DNA from: Saprospiraceae bacterium
GTDB taxonomy: Bacteria > Bacteroidota > Bacteroidia > Chitinophagales > Saprospiraceae
Direction of reading: 5' to 3'
DNA length: 64,000 nucleotides
Assembly (NCBI GenBank): GCA_016710625.1
Contig: JADJVK010000002.1
Coordinates: 186,001 to 250,000, forward strand
Below are positions 9,503-19,109 of this stretch, one piece after another. Below the pieces are notes generated by a model. It was not told where the DNA came from, did not search any database, and saw only the letters and a program-made list of their open reading frames with translations. Numbering within the stretch: the stretch's first letter is position 1; every line of letters begins with the position of its first letter. A program made the position numbers and the translations under genes.

Positions 9503-10551
9503 TCTTCATCTAAAAATGAAATAGCTTTGATTAATCTATCAGGTATTTCATTGTTACTTGCTTTTAAATAGTCATTGTAAGTACAAGGAATTAACATCTT
9601 TTGGTTTTTAGTTTTAAGGTTGGTTTTGTCAATTTCTAACCACCATCTTCCAGATTTTGTACTTTTCCAAAAAATAATCATATATTGATCAAGTGATTGA
9701 ATATCAACAACATATTCTACTAAATTGTTAAGAGAATATGGGTAATCGCCCATTCTATCACTAAAACCTTCTATCAAATACCAAATGCCTTGTGCTAACA
9801 ATTTTGCAGTCATATTTTGAATATCCAAATCTGGTGCATATCCGCTAATACCAACGATTTTGGTTGCATCACTGATACCAGAGAATCGATTGAGCAGACA
9901 CCATTCTTCACTATACAAACCATTAGGGCTTGCATCTAACTGCCCAGGTGCATCTGAGCCACGAATACAAGAAACATCAAATTTGGCAAAAGTAGAACTT
10001 CGCAACAGCACTTCTGCATCTTCATTATTTGCTTTAAATTGTCCCAATCTCAAATGATTTCTTAGGTTCAAATCTAATTTGTCAAAAATTTCAGGATCAA
10101 TGAAGTGTTGCTGATATCCAATAGGAATATAATTTATAGAAGTTTTATTCGAGAAATTTATTTTTGAATCAATACTGGCAATATTGATTTTATGATATTT
10201 TGATACCAAAATTCTTTCAACAACATTTTGCAAATTCCCTTCTAATCCAAGTATTATTGGAAAAATATTACCCTCAATTAGCTCTTGTACAATAGGTTGA
10301 AGGTGCATTTCTTCCCCTTTTTTCAAATTTCCAAGGTCAGCAATAACGGTATTTCCAAAATGCCATTGTAAGTTCGAATAAAGCACCTTTCTTACTGCAT
10401 CATAATTTTCATCAACGCCAAAAATAACAATTGAATTTTTTTCCAATTTTGGGAAAGTAGTATGATGAAAATCAACACGTTGTGACATATTATACTGACT
10501 AATATGCTCAATAAGATTTTTTGATAAAGGTTTCAACCAATGTTGAATCAT
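9499..10551 (-). CDS. Arginase/formimidoylglutamase-fold protein with eroded metal site
   Basis: 350 residues from ATG 10551 (MIQHWLKPLSKNLIEHIS); a TTG further up is less likely. The order of segments fits the Bacteroidota formimidoylglutamase-like group: FGVDENYDAVRKVLY, IFPIILGLEGNLQ where true arginases have GGxHD, NIASIDSKIN where they have DAHxD, FDVSCIRGSDAPG for the SxDxD motif, then GLYSEEWCLLNRFSGIS, GIWYLIEGFSDR and the C-terminal NEIPDR. Most manganese ligands are therefore missing, so hydrolase activity is doubtful. It is conserved in the phylum, so a structural or regulatory role is possible. Its stop overlaps the bshB1 stop by four bases. Confidence 0.8.
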   Translation of the reverse strand: MIQHWLKPLSKNLIEHISQYNMSQRVDFHHTTFPKLEKNSIVIFGVDENYDAVRKVLYSNLQWHFGNTVIADLGNLKKGEEMHLQPIVQELIEGNIFPIILGLEGNLQNVVERILVSKYHKINIASIDSKINFSNKTSINYIPIGYQQHFIDPEIFDKLDLNLRNHLRLGQFKANNEDAEVLLRSSTFAKFDVSCIRGSDAPGQLDASPNGLYSEEWCLLNRFSGISDATKIVGISGYAPDLDIQNMTAKLLAQGIWYLIEGFSDRMGDYPYSLNNLVEYVVDIQSLDQYMIIFWKSTKSGRWWLEIDKTNLKTKNQKMLIPCTYNDYLKASNNEIPDRLIKAISFLDED

Positions 10552-10630
10552 GATTTGTATTTTGATTATGTACAAAATTATAAAAAAAAGTTAAAAAAAC
10601 ATTTTCTTAATTTATTTGTGAACAATTGAG

Positions 10631-10638
10631 TATTTTTG
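10631..10638 (+). promoter_or_regulatory. -7 box (TATTTTTG) of the glutamate dehydrogenase gene
   Basis: Matches the Bacteroidota -7 consensus TAnnTTTG, 35 bases before the ATG at 10674. Its presence excludes the longer in-frame TTG start at 10626. No good -33 element is visible. Confidence 0.6.
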
Positions 10639-10673
10639 CACCCTCAAAGTTACAAATTCAAAATGAATTTAAT

Positions 10674-11912
10674 ATGATTACTGAATTATTAGAGAATTTC
10701 AAGAACAAAAAACCAGAAATAGTTTTCGAATGGAATGATTCTGAGACAAATGCAACTGGTTGGATTGTAATAAATTCTTTAAGAGGAGGAGCTGCTGGTG
10801 GCGGAACTAGAATGAGATTAGGTTTATCCAAGGATGAAGTTATTTCTTTATCAAAAGTTATGGAAGTCAAATTTTCAGTTTGTGGACCAAATATAGGTGG
10901 TGCAAAATCTGGAATTAACTTCGACCCTAACGATCCAAGAAGAACAGATGTACTTAAAAGATGGTATCAAGCTATCATCCCCATTTTAAAAACATATTAC
11001 GGAACTGGAGGAGATTTAAATGTCGATGAATTAAAGGATGTTATTCCTATCACTGAAGATTTGGGACTTTGGCATCCGCAGGAAGGAATTGTGAATGGAC
11101 ATTTAAAATGTAACGATGGTGATAAAGTAAACATATTAGGTCAATTACGATATGGATGTGCCAAAATCGTTGAAGATGTTGATTTTGTACCTTCAAATTC
11201 CAAAAAGTATGCTGTTGCTGATATGATTACTGGATATGGTGTTTCTGAATCCGTAAAGCATTTTTATGATATTTTTCATCAACAAAATCTGGAAGGGAAA
11301 AGAGTTATAATTCAAGGATGGGGGAATGTAGCTTCTGCAGCTGGGTTTTACCTTTCCAAGCAAGGAGCTAAAATAGTAGGAATTATTGATAGAAGCGGTG
11401 GAGTAATAAAAAATGAAGGTTTTTCTTTCTCTGAAATTGAAAAAATGTTCTTAGATAAGAAGAACAATCAATTGATTCATAACGATTTAATGTCATTTGA
11501 AGAAGTGAATGCAAGGATTTGGGATGTACCATGTGATATTTTTATTCCAGGAGCTGCATCAAAGATTGTGACTAGTGAACAAGCTTCTCGTCTCAAAAAT
11601 AATGGCATAAAAGTTATTTCTTGTGGAGCAAATGTTCCATTCTCAGACGACAATATTTTCTTTGGTGAGACTGCCAATAATTTAGATTCACACATTAGTT
11701 TAGTACCAGATTTTATAGCCAATTGTGGAATGGCAAGGGTTTTTGCATATTTGATGCAAAAAGATTGTGAAATGACAGATAAAGGAATATTTTTTGACGT
11801 TTCTATGACAATCAAAAATGCATTGAAAAAAATCCATGAAATGGACAATAGTGGTTTGAAATTATCGAGAAATGCACTGAAAATTGCATTAGATAAATTA
11901 AATAATTGTTAA
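10674..11912 (+). CDS. Glu/Leu/Phe/Val dehydrogenase (glutamate dehydrogenase type)
   Basis: 412 residues from ATG 10674 (MITELLENFKNKKPEIVFEW). It interconverts an amino acid and its 2-oxo acid with NAD(P)H and ammonia. Seen: the N-terminal substrate domain with GGAAGGGTRMRLG, the catalytic-lysine signature VCGPNIGGAKSGINFDP, YGTGGDLNVDE, and the nucleotide-binding fold GWGNVASAAGFYLSKQGAKIVGIIDRSGG. The C-terminal segment VPDFIANCGMARVFAYLM is typical. The form with a VCGPNIGGAKSGI signature is common in Bacteroidota; coenzyme and exact substrate are not certain. Single gene, with its own promoter at 10631. Confidence 0.9.
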   Translation: MITELLENFKNKKPEIVFEWNDSETNATGWIVINSLRGGAAGGGTRMRLGLSKDEVISLSKVMEVKFSVCGPNIGGAKSGINFDPNDPRRTDVLKRWYQAIIPILKTYYGTGGDLNVDELKDVIPITEDLGLWHPQEGIVNGHLKCNDGDKVNILGQLRYGCAKIVEDVDFVPSNSKKYAVADMITGYGVSESVKHFYDIFHQQNLEGKRVIIQGWGNVASAAGFYLSKQGAKIVGIIDRSGGVIKNEGFSFSEIEKMFLDKKNNQLIHNDLMSFEEVNARIWDVPCDIFIPGAASKIVTSEQASRLKNNGIKVISCGANVPFSDDNIFFGETANNLDSHISLVPDFIANCGMARVFAYLMQKDCEMTDKGIFFDVSMTIKNALKKIHEMDNSGLKLSRNALKIALDKLNNC

Positions 11913-11946
11913 ATCAAGGTTAAGAATCAATAATATATCTATTTAA

Positions 11947-11979
11947 TTGGCATCGTTATTGTTTTTTTACTTATATTTG
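11947..11979 (+). promoter_or_regulatory. Promoter of the OmpA gene
   Basis: -33-like TTG at 11947-11949 and -7 TATATTTG at 11972-11979, spacing 22 bases, 38 bases before the ATG. Confidence 0.55.
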
Positions 11980-12017
11980 CAGCTTAAAATGAAAATTATT
12001 CTATAAAAATTATATAT

Positions 12018-13691
12018 ATGTATAAGAAGTTTAACTTATTTTTAGTATTAGTTTTAGGTTTGGCAGCTAATTTGGCTGCTCAAGAAGCTACACTTAGTAC
12101 TAAAACAGCTCCTACAGCTAATTATCCAAAACAAATGTGGGAAATTGGTGTTCACGGAGGTCATGCAATTGTTTTAGGTGATGTATCTCCAAGACCAGGT
12201 TTCGGTTTTGGTTTTCATGTTAGAAGAGCATTAGATTATCCATTGTCTTTAAGATTAGACGCTGTGTTTAATAGGACTTATGGATTAGAGCAAAGAAACA
12301 CTGGTGGTGCTGCAGGTCCTTCTGCAACTATTTCACCAATTAATTCTGTAAGTATGTACAATTTTGGTGCTACCGGTGCTGCTTACCATGCTAATTACAG
12401 AAATACTTATTTAGCTACATCTTTACAATTATTGTATAGCTTAAATAATTGGAATTACAAGAAAAGCTTAAGTAAATATAATGTTTATGTTTATATGGGT
12501 GCTGGTTTTAATGCTTTCAATGTGAAAACAAATGCATTAAATGGTTCAGCATTATATAATTGGCCAACAGCTACAACTGCTCAAAAAGATTTGAAAGCTT
12601 TGATGGACAAAACATATGAAACTAGTGTTGATTTATACTCTCCACATGATACTAAAGTATCTGTAGGTAGTGATGATATCAGAACTTTCCAATTTCATGG
12701 ACAAGGTGGTGTTGGCTTTTCATTCAAAGTAACTCCTAAATTTAATATCGGTATTGATCATAATGTTACATTAGTTTTTGGTAACAATGGTGATATGTTA
12801 GATGGTTATAGATTGAAATCTCCAGGTGGTCAAGGAGTTGCTGCTCCTGAAACTCAATACAGAGATTTATTACATTATACAAGTGTAAGATTCAATTTCA
12901 ATATTGGAAAATCATCTAATAGAACTGAGCCTTTATACTGGGTTAGTCCAATGGACATCTTAAATGATGATGTTGCTGAATTAAAAGCAAGACCTAAGTT
13001 TGATCCAACTGATAGTGATGCTGATGGTGTTATTGATATGTTCGATCAAGAAAAAGAATCTCCTGCTGGTGCAGCTGTGGATACAAGAGGTATCACTTTA
13101 GATAGTGATAAAGATGGTTTCCCTGACTATAAAGATAAAGAAATTTATTCTCCTCCAGGATACAAAATTGACAATGCAGGTATTGCTCAAGTTCCGAAAC
13201 CAAATTATGTTTCTGAGCCAGATGTAATCAAGATTGTTGATACTAAAATTGCTTCTATCAAATGTGATCCATGTTCTTGCTTAGACGAATGGTTCTTCCC
13301 AATCGTTCACTTTGATTATGATAAATCATTTATCAAAAAGGCAGAATTTGACAAATTACAAAATGTTGCTACTGTAATGCAAACATGTGATAATAGAAAA
13401 ATCGTTGTAACTGGTTACACTGATGGAGCGAATTCAGCAAGAGGAAATGCTATTGCTTGCAAAAGAGCTTCTGAAACTATTGATTATATGATGAAAAAAT
13501 ATGGTTTCTCTAGAGATCGTTTCATCTTAAACTATAGCGAAGCACAATTGGTGAATACTAAAGCAAAAGAATATGTAAACAGAAGAGTTGAGTTTAGAAC
13601 AGCTAAGCCAACAGATGTTGACATGGATTGCGGTGGTATCAATGTGAAAGGAACTAAGAATTATAGTGGTAACAAAGACGCTGGATATTAG
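12018..13691 (+). CDS. OmpA family outer-membrane protein with calcium-binding TSP3 repeats
   Basis: 557 residues. Signal peptide (1-22, ending ANLAAQ), an outer-membrane beta-barrel (about 35-300), a hinge with two thrombospondin type-3 repeats (DSDADGVIDMFDQE, DSDKDGFPDYKD, about residues 333-375), a Cys-rich linker (CDPCSCLDEW) and a C-terminal OmpA peptidoglycan-binding domain (about 430-540: PIVHFDYDKSFIKK, VVTGYTDGANSARGNAIACKRASE, NRRVEFRTA). It should tie the outer membrane to the cell wall. Codons are regular and promoter and terminator are strong, as expected for an abundant protein. The disulfide-type CxxCxC hinge is a lineage feature. Confidence 0.92.
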   Translation: MYKKFNLFLVLVLGLAANLAAQEATLSTKTAPTANYPKQMWEIGVHGGHAIVLGDVSPRPGFGFGFHVRRALDYPLSLRLDAVFNRTYGLEQRNTGGAAGPSATISPINSVSMYNFGATGAAYHANYRNTYLATSLQLLYSLNNWNYKKSLSKYNVYVYMGAGFNAFNVKTNALNGSALYNWPTATTAQKDLKALMDKTYETSVDLYSPHDTKVSVGSDDIRTFQFHGQGGVGFSFKVTPKFNIGIDHNVTLVFGNNGDMLDGYRLKSPGGQGVAAPETQYRDLLHYTSVRFNFNIGKSSNRTEPLYWVSPMDILNDDVAELKARPKFDPTDSDADGVIDMFDQEKESPAGAAVDTRGITLDSDKDGFPDYKDKEIYSPPGYKIDNAGIAQVPKPNYVSEPDVIKIVDTKIASIKCDPCSCLDEWFFPIVHFDYDKSFIKKAEFDKLQNVATVMQTCDNRKIVVTGYTDGANSARGNAIACKRASETIDYMMKKYGFSRDRFILNYSEAQLVNTKAKEYVNRRVEFRTAKPTDVDMDCGGINVKGTKNYSGNKDAGY

Positions 13692-13724
13692 TATTTGACT
13701 ATTATATCAGTTCTCATATATTTT

Positions 13725-13761
13725 AAAAGGCATCTAGTTTAACAAACTAGGTGCCTTTTTT
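13725..13761 (+). terminator. Rho-independent terminator after the OmpA gene
   Basis: Long inverted repeat AAAAGGCATCTAGTTT / AAACTAGGTGCCTTTT (one G-T type mismatch) around a short loop, ending in a T run, 33 bases after the stop. Confidence 0.92.
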
Positions 13762-13888
13762 CTTTTATAACAATTTTGAGTGAAGTATAATTAATTTGAT
13801 AGAATAGATAAATACAATATAATTTTTAGTAAATTGATATAATTAAAAAATCCTTGCAATTGATTAAAATTACAAGGATTTTGATATG

Positions 13889-13960
13889 TAGCCCGTAGGG
13901 GAGTCGAACCCCTCTTACCAGGATGAAAACCTGGTGTCCTAACCGATAGACGAACGGGCC
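13889..13960 (-). tRNA. tRNA-Glu (UUC)
   Basis: 72-nt cloverleaf on the minus strand: acceptor 5' GGCCCGT pairs with ACGGGCT, D arm with GGTTA, anticodon stem CCAGG/CCTGG with loop TTTTCAT giving anticodon UUC, and T arm AGGGG-TTCGACT-CCCCT. The discriminator is A; CCA is not encoded. Confidence 0.97.
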
Positions 13961-13961
13961 A

Positions 13962-14246
13962 TTACATTTTAAATCAGGATAAAATTATGTTTTGGTAAGC
14001 ATTTCTTTAAATGCGTTGCAAATATAAGATGTAATTTTAGATATCACCAAATAATTTTCAATTTTTTTTCAATTTTTTTATTTTTCTAAAATCAAGTTAA
14101 AAATGTATATCACTTTTGAAAATAAATGTATCTTAGATATTATTCTGTTCAATTAATGTTTGAGATTTTAAATGATTTTTATAATCCTTAAACAATAATT
14201 GATTATTCTATAAAGTTATATAATTGCGAAACAAAACTAAACCCAT
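13962..14246 (+). other. Spacer upstream of the 1242-residue T9SS protein gene
   Basis: Very AT-rich stretch holding the promoter region of tRNA-Glu on the minus strand and the leader of the next gene. I see no reading frame and no clear TAnnTTTG promoter. Confidence 0.4.
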
Positions 14247-17200
14247 ATGATATTGACTTTACAAAACAAAAAGAGATTTCAATTAAGTTGTTTTATAATT
14301 ATCCTTTTAACTCATAGCTTATTTGCTCAATTAAACATTAAAACTTCGAGTACATCTTCTAATTGTAATGCAACAGGATCAGTAAGTATAGAAGTGTTAG
14401 GTGGGAAACCACCATATTGTTACGATTTATCTTCTTGTAATAATTGTTATACTTGTATTAGTCAAACTTCAATTACATATAATGCTTTGGAAGCAGGTAA
14501 ATATTACGTAACTGTAACTGATAATAGTATCCCTGCTCAAACTGTGATGGATTCTATTATTGTTGAAGGAAACTATATGCCACCAGCTATATATGCAAGT
14601 GTAAATGGTTGTCAAGTATCAGCTGTAATAACAAATGGAAGACCACCTTTCAAATATGCAATTTCAGTAGATAATGGAATTTCTTATAGTCCATATCAAA
14701 CTGATTCTATATTTACGCCTGTTAAAGGTAAATATTGTATTAAAGTCATTGATTCATGTGGAAATTTTTCATCATATTGTTCGGAAATTATAAGTAAACC
14801 ACTATCTATTTCTACAATATGTGATACTACATTATGTAAGAATGGAATAAAAATTGATATTTCATCTTCATCAAATGGAATTCCTCCATATCAAAAATTA
14901 ATTTTTATTTCTGATAAAGATACAATTAATCAGGATGTATCGAATTTTAAAGGCGGAGATATTTTCTGTTTACCTCCTAGTTGTAATTGGAAAATCTTAC
15001 TTGAAGATGTTTGTAAAACAACTGCTACAAACGACTTAGCTTGTTCAGGCCTTTATTCAACATCGATTTGTCATAGTTGTAGGGATAAATCATCGAAAAT
15101 TAATGGATTTAATGGAGTACCTCCATATAAGTATTATTACTTTACTACAGATAACCCAACTCCAATCGAAAACCCAAATGGAGTTGATTCAAATTTTTAT
15201 TCAAATTTAGTAAATTTTGAAGATGCAACATTTAGGATAGTTGATTTTTGTGGAAATTTTTATGACCTTAAACCAAAGTGCTTTGAAGTTACATTAAAAG
15301 AGTTTTGTGATAGTAGCAAAACAATTATAATTCCAAAGAATAATAATCTTACAAATACATTTAGATGTTTGACTTGTTTTCCTGAAGAAATAATTGTAGG
15401 AGATTTAGCTATTTTTAAAAATGTTATCCATCCAGCTAAATTTAAAATTAGTAATGTATGTGATGATTTAGAAATTCAAGAAGATTTACCTAAATTAACA
15501 TTGATACCTAAATGTAATCAAATACTATCATCCATTGGGATTAATTACTTGAGTAATACAGGTAGTGAAATTACTTCAGATTTTAGTGGTGGTGTATATA
15601 AATTATATGATAATACAGGCAAGTTAATTACAATTGATACAAATGGTGTTTTTGATAATATAAAATCAGGAAAATACATTGTTGAATTTGAATGTTCTGG
15701 TAAAGGTATTCTTAAAGATTCTGTAGATATTGGAAAGTTTAACATTACCCTAAGGGTATCAATTACTTCAAAGTTAAATAGTCAAGGAGGTTGTGAACCT
15801 GTCTATAACTTAAAAGCAACTTCTAATATCCCTTGTGATATTACAGATTTTAGTAATAACATTACAGAAACAATGAAAGGTAATTATACATTTAATGGAT
15901 TTTTAGGTTCAGCATATTTATATCCAGAAAGACAATATAAATTGAAAATGGGATTAGATTGTGCTGATACATTAATTACAATGCCCAAATTAAACCATAA
16001 ACTTGAATTTATACCTCCTCTGTGTCCATTAGATGGTAATCTAATATTAAAAGGTGCATATAGTAAACTGTTTTGGGAAAATTGGGGAAAAACTGTATCA
16101 AATATTTTAATAAGAAATAAGGAAAATGATTTTTATACATTAGATTGTATGTATGATTTTCAAAAACCAAATTTATGTAAAGCTGATTCTATTGGAAAAT
16201 TTACAAGTCAGATACCTGGGTCAAGTCATACAGCATATTTATATTTGAATAAAGAAAGTGGAAATAGTAATTCAATTACATTCTTTGGTGACTATTGCCC
16301 AATAGACACCCTAACTTTCACCTTCAAACCTGAAAACTACCAAAAAATTGATTCTATTAATATTGATTATATAGCTTGCCAGAATAATGGTCTTTTATCG
16401 GTTAAATTTAGAAATGGAGTACCTCCATACAATACAAAAATTATTGATTGCATTAATAAAAATGTAATTTTAGATACTATATCGAATAATCAAAATTTGG
16501 TTTTTAAAGATTTTAAGCCAGGAGATTATTGTTTCCAATTTATTGATGGATGTGGGAATAGTATTGATTACAATAAGTCTGTTATCTTGCCACCTGACTT
16601 TTTTACGAATGTTTCAGTCGGAAAATGTGATAGTAATATTATTAATCTTGCTGTTTCTACATTTGAAGGGGCAAATTTTATTTGGAAGAAATTAAGTAAC
16701 GGTTTTGTTTTTAATGAAGGAATCAATTTGAATAATGCTAAATACCAATTAACCAACAAGGTGGATACGATTTCTTTGAAAATTGAATTTGAAAATTGTG
16801 TGTTATTCGAAGATACAATAGTCCTTAAGCAACCAGATTTGCCCATATTTTCTATTAAAACTTTACCGATCACCAATTGTAAACATAATTTGTCCTATAT
16901 CCTAGATAAGGTCGATAAACCATTTAATTTGCTTTGGAGTAATGGAGCAATATCAGATTCAATTTCAAATCTTGATAATGGAAAATATACTTTGACTATT
17001 ATAGATAAAAATGGCTGTTCTAATACGATGGAACAATTAGTTTCAGTTGACACTCCTCAAATAAAGCTAGTAGAAAGGATTGTTGATTGTAAGGCTAATC
17101 TTCAAGCAAACGTAACGAATGGGAACCCTCCATATACTTATAGATGGTTTGATTTAAGTGTTAATGATACAATCGTTGGTTTGGATGATGGCTATTATAC

Positions 17201-17975
17201 TTTGACTGTTCAAGATGCAAATGGCTGTAAATCAGTACAAAGTATGACAGTTTTGATTCCAAAATTTGAAATTCAATTGGATGCTTCGGATACATCAAAT
17301 TGTAATAAATCATTAGTCGCAAATATTAAAAATGGAATATTTACAGACCCATTGAAATATTTATGGGACAATAATCTAATCAGTAAATCTGTAATTGTTT
17401 CTAAATCAGATTTTTACAAAGTGACTATGACCGATGCAAGAGGTTGTACTGATATTGACTCAATTTTTGTTAGTAGCAATAATCCAGAATTAAAAGTCGA
17501 AAAATTAAATGATTTGGATTGTTTATCTGGGGCTGCTCTTCATGTTTCAAATGGAACAAAGCCACTAAGTTTTGAGTGGAGTGATGGATTTACGAGTAAA
17601 GATTCGATTCGATATATGAAAACTGGGGCTTATTTTGTCACTGTTTTAGATGCAAATGGATGTAGAGATACGATTAGTTTCTTTAACGGAGATACGATTA
17701 ATACAAAATTTAAGATATATAATGCTATTTCACCCAATGGCGATTTGTATAACCAGAAATTTGTAATCGAAGGAATTGAAAATTATCCTCAAAATAAGGT
17801 GATCATTTATAATAGATGGGGTAATGAAGTTTATAAGAAAAAGAACTACACCAACTTGAAAGGGTGGGATGGTAAATTCACGGATGAGCCGTTGCCAGAT
17901 GGGACCTATTTTTATTACATAAATTTAGAATGTTTGGGAAAAGTATTTACTGGCTATATTGAAATACAAAGATGA
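14247..17975 (+). CDS. Giant secreted adhesin-like protein with SprB-like repeats and T9SS type B sorting domain
   Basis: 1242 residues. A signal peptide (about 10-28, SCFIIILLTHSLFAQ) leads into many cysteine-rich beta-sandwich modules of the SprB repeat type; recognisable pieces are NGRPPFKYAISVDNG, NGNPPYTYRWFDLS followed by GYYTLTVQDANGCKS, and VSNGTKPLSFEWSDG. The last about 85 residues (FKIYNAISPNGDLYNQKF, VIIYNRWGNEVY, GWDGKF, PLPDGTYFYYINLE, GYIEIQR) are the gliding-motility-associated C-terminal domain, the export and sorting signal for the type 9 secretion system. Expected at the cell surface, in adhesion or gliding. Repeats in the middle are strongly diverged. Single gene. Confidence 0.9.
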   Translation: MILTLQNKKRFQLSCFIIILLTHSLFAQLNIKTSSTSSNCNATGSVSIEVLGGKPPYCYDLSSCNNCYTCISQTSITYNALEAGKYYVTVTDNSIPAQTVMDSIIVEGNYMPPAIYASVNGCQVSAVITNGRPPFKYAISVDNGISYSPYQTDSIFTPVKGKYCIKVIDSCGNFSSYCSEIISKPLSISTICDTTLCKNGIKIDISSSSNGIPPYQKLIFISDKDTINQDVSNFKGGDIFCLPPSCNWKILLEDVCKTTATNDLACSGLYSTSICHSCRDKSSKINGFNGVPPYKYYYFTTDNPTPIENPNGVDSNFYSNLVNFEDATFRIVDFCGNFYDLKPKCFEVTLKEFCDSSKTIIIPKNNNLTNTFRCLTCFPEEIIVGDLAIFKNVIHPAKFKISNVCDDLEIQEDLPKLTLIPKCNQILSSIGINYLSNTGSEITSDFSGGVYKLYDNTGKLITIDTNGVFDNIKSGKYIVEFECSGKGILKDSVDIGKFNITLRVSITSKLNSQGGCEPVYNLKATSNIPCDITDFSNNITETMKGNYTFNGFLGSAYLYPERQYKLKMGLDCADTLITMPKLNHKLEFIPPLCPLDGNLILKGAYSKLFWENWGKTVSNILIRNKENDFYTLDCMYDFQKPNLCKADSIGKFTSQIPGSSHTAYLYLNKESGNSNSITFFGDYCPIDTLTFTFKPENYQKIDSINIDYIACQNNGLLSVKFRNGVPPYNTKIIDCINKNVILDTISNNQNLVFKDFKPGDYCFQFIDGCGNSIDYNKSVILPPDFFTNVSVGKCDSNIINLAVSTFEGANFIWKKLSNGFVFNEGINLNNAKYQLTNKVDTISLKIEFENCVLFEDTIVLKQPDLPIFSIKTLPITNCKHNLSYILDKVDKPFNLLWSNGAISDSISNLDNGKYTLTIIDKNGCSNTMEQLVSVDTPQIKLVERIVDCKANLQANVTNGNPPYTYRWFDLSVNDTIVGLDDGYYTLTVQDANGCKSVQSMTVLIPKFEIQLDASDTSNCNKSLVANIKNGIFTDPLKYLWDNNLISKSVIVSKSDFYKVTMTDARGCTDIDSIFVSSNNPELKVEKLNDLDCLSGAALHVSNGTKPLSFEWSDGFTSKDSIRYMKTGAYFVTVLDANGCRDTISFFNGDTINTKFKIYNAISPNGDLYNQKFVIEGIENYPQNKVIIYNRWGNEVYKKKNYTNLKGWDGKFTDEPLPDGTYFYYINLECLGKVFTGYIEIQR

Positions 17976-18083
17976 TGTAGAATATTTGATTTTCAATTAA
18001 TATTATGAATCTTAGATGACAAAGAAATCATATTTAATTCGTAATTTTGAGTCTTCAAATTTGATAACCAAATTTTCTTCTTT

Positions 18084-19073
18084 ATGTCAAAAATCAAAAT
18101 AGCTATTAATGGCTTTGGTCGAATTGGCCGATTAACTTTCAGAAATTTAATTGAAAACCCTAACGTCGAAGTGGTCGCAATTAATGATTTAACAGATAAT
18201 GCTACTTTAGCACATTTGTTGAAGTATGACTCTGTTCACGGTAGATTCAATGGAACTGTAAGTACAGAGGGTGATTTCATCGTTGTTAATGGCAACAAAA
18301 TTCATGGAATAGCTGAAAGAGAACCAGCGAAATTACCATGGGGAACTATGGGGGTAGATGTTGTAATTGAATGTACTGGTAGATTTACTGATTCTGCTTC
18401 TGCTAAATTGCATTTGGATGCTGGTGCTAAAAAAGTAGTAATTTCAGCTCCTGCAACTGGAGAAGTTGAAACTATTGTTTTGGGTGTAAATGATGCACAA
18501 ATCACTTCTGATAAGAAGATTTACTCAAATGCATCTTGCACGACGAATTGCTTAGCTCCGATGGTAAAAGTTTTGGATGAGGCATTTGGAGTTGAAAGCG
18601 GTTTTATGCAAACAATCCATGCTTATACAGCCGATCAAAATTTACAAGACGCTCCTCATAAAGATTTGAGAAGAGCTAGAGCGGCAGCTTATAGCATAGT
18701 ACCAACTAGTACGGGTGCAGCGAAAGCAGTTGGATTAGTTTTACCTCATTTGAAAGGGAAATTAAATGGATCTTCATTAAGAGTTCCAATTCCTGATGGA
18801 TCTATCACTGATTTCACAGCTGTTTTAAAGAATCCTGCTACTGTAGAAGAAATTAATGCAGCTTTCAAAAAAGCAGCAGATGGTCCATTGAAAGGCATTT
18901 TGGAATATCAAGCTGATCCGATTGTATCTATTGATATCGTTGGAAACAAACATTCTTGTATTTTCGATAGTGGTTTGACCATCGTATTGAACAATACAGT
19001 TAAGGTTTTAGGCTGGTATGATAATGAAGCTGGATATTCTGCTAGATTAGCAGATTTAGCTACAAGAATATAA
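18084..19073 (+). CDS. gapA: Glyceraldehyde-3-phosphate dehydrogenase, type I
   Basis: 329 residues. Oxidises glyceraldehyde-3-phosphate to 1,3-bisphosphoglycerate with NAD+ in glycolysis. Seen: the N-terminal Rossmann motif INGFGRIGR, the catalytic Cys152 in SNASCTTNCLAP, the HAYTADQ histidine, RAAAYSIVPTSTGAAKAVG, and the C-terminal WYDNEAGYSARLADL. Asp at the end of the second strand (AINDLTD) favours NAD. A TAATTTTG -7-like box is at 18042-18049. Single gene closed by a symmetrical terminator. Confidence 0.97.
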   Translation: MSKIKIAINGFGRIGRLTFRNLIENPNVEVVAINDLTDNATLAHLLKYDSVHGRFNGTVSTEGDFIVVNGNKIHGIAEREPAKLPWGTMGVDVVIECTGRFTDSASAKLHLDAGAKKVVISAPATGEVETIVLGVNDAQITSDKKIYSNASCTTNCLAPMVKVLDEAFGVESGFMQTIHAYTADQNLQDAPHKDLRRARAAAYSIVPTSTGAAKAVGLVLPHLKGKLNGSSLRVPIPDGSITDFTAVLKNPATVEEINAAFKKAADGPLKGILEYQADPIVSIDIVGNKHSCIFDSGLTIVLNNTVKVLGWYDNEAGYSARLADLATRI

Positions 19074-19074
19074 T

Positions 19075-19109
19075 AAAAAAGGGGTTGAAAATTTTCAACC
19101 CCTTTTTTT
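19075..19109. terminator. Bidirectional terminator between gapA and the ParA operon
   Basis: Near-perfect inverted repeat AAAAAAGGGGTTGAAAA / TTTTCAACCCCTTTTTT starting two bases after the gapA stop. The A and T flanks let it serve both the plus-strand gapA and the convergent minus-strand operon, whose last stop codon touches it. Confidence 0.92.

Noticed and set aside
10626..10673. Longer N-terminus of glutamate dehydrogenase from a TTG at 10626
   Set aside because: It would start upstream of the -7 box TATTTTTG at 10631, so it could not be in the transcript; ATG 10674 gives the normal family N-terminus.
14100..14246. Extra short reading frames upstream of the 1242-residue protein
   Set aside because: Frames are short, AT-driven and without protein-like composition.
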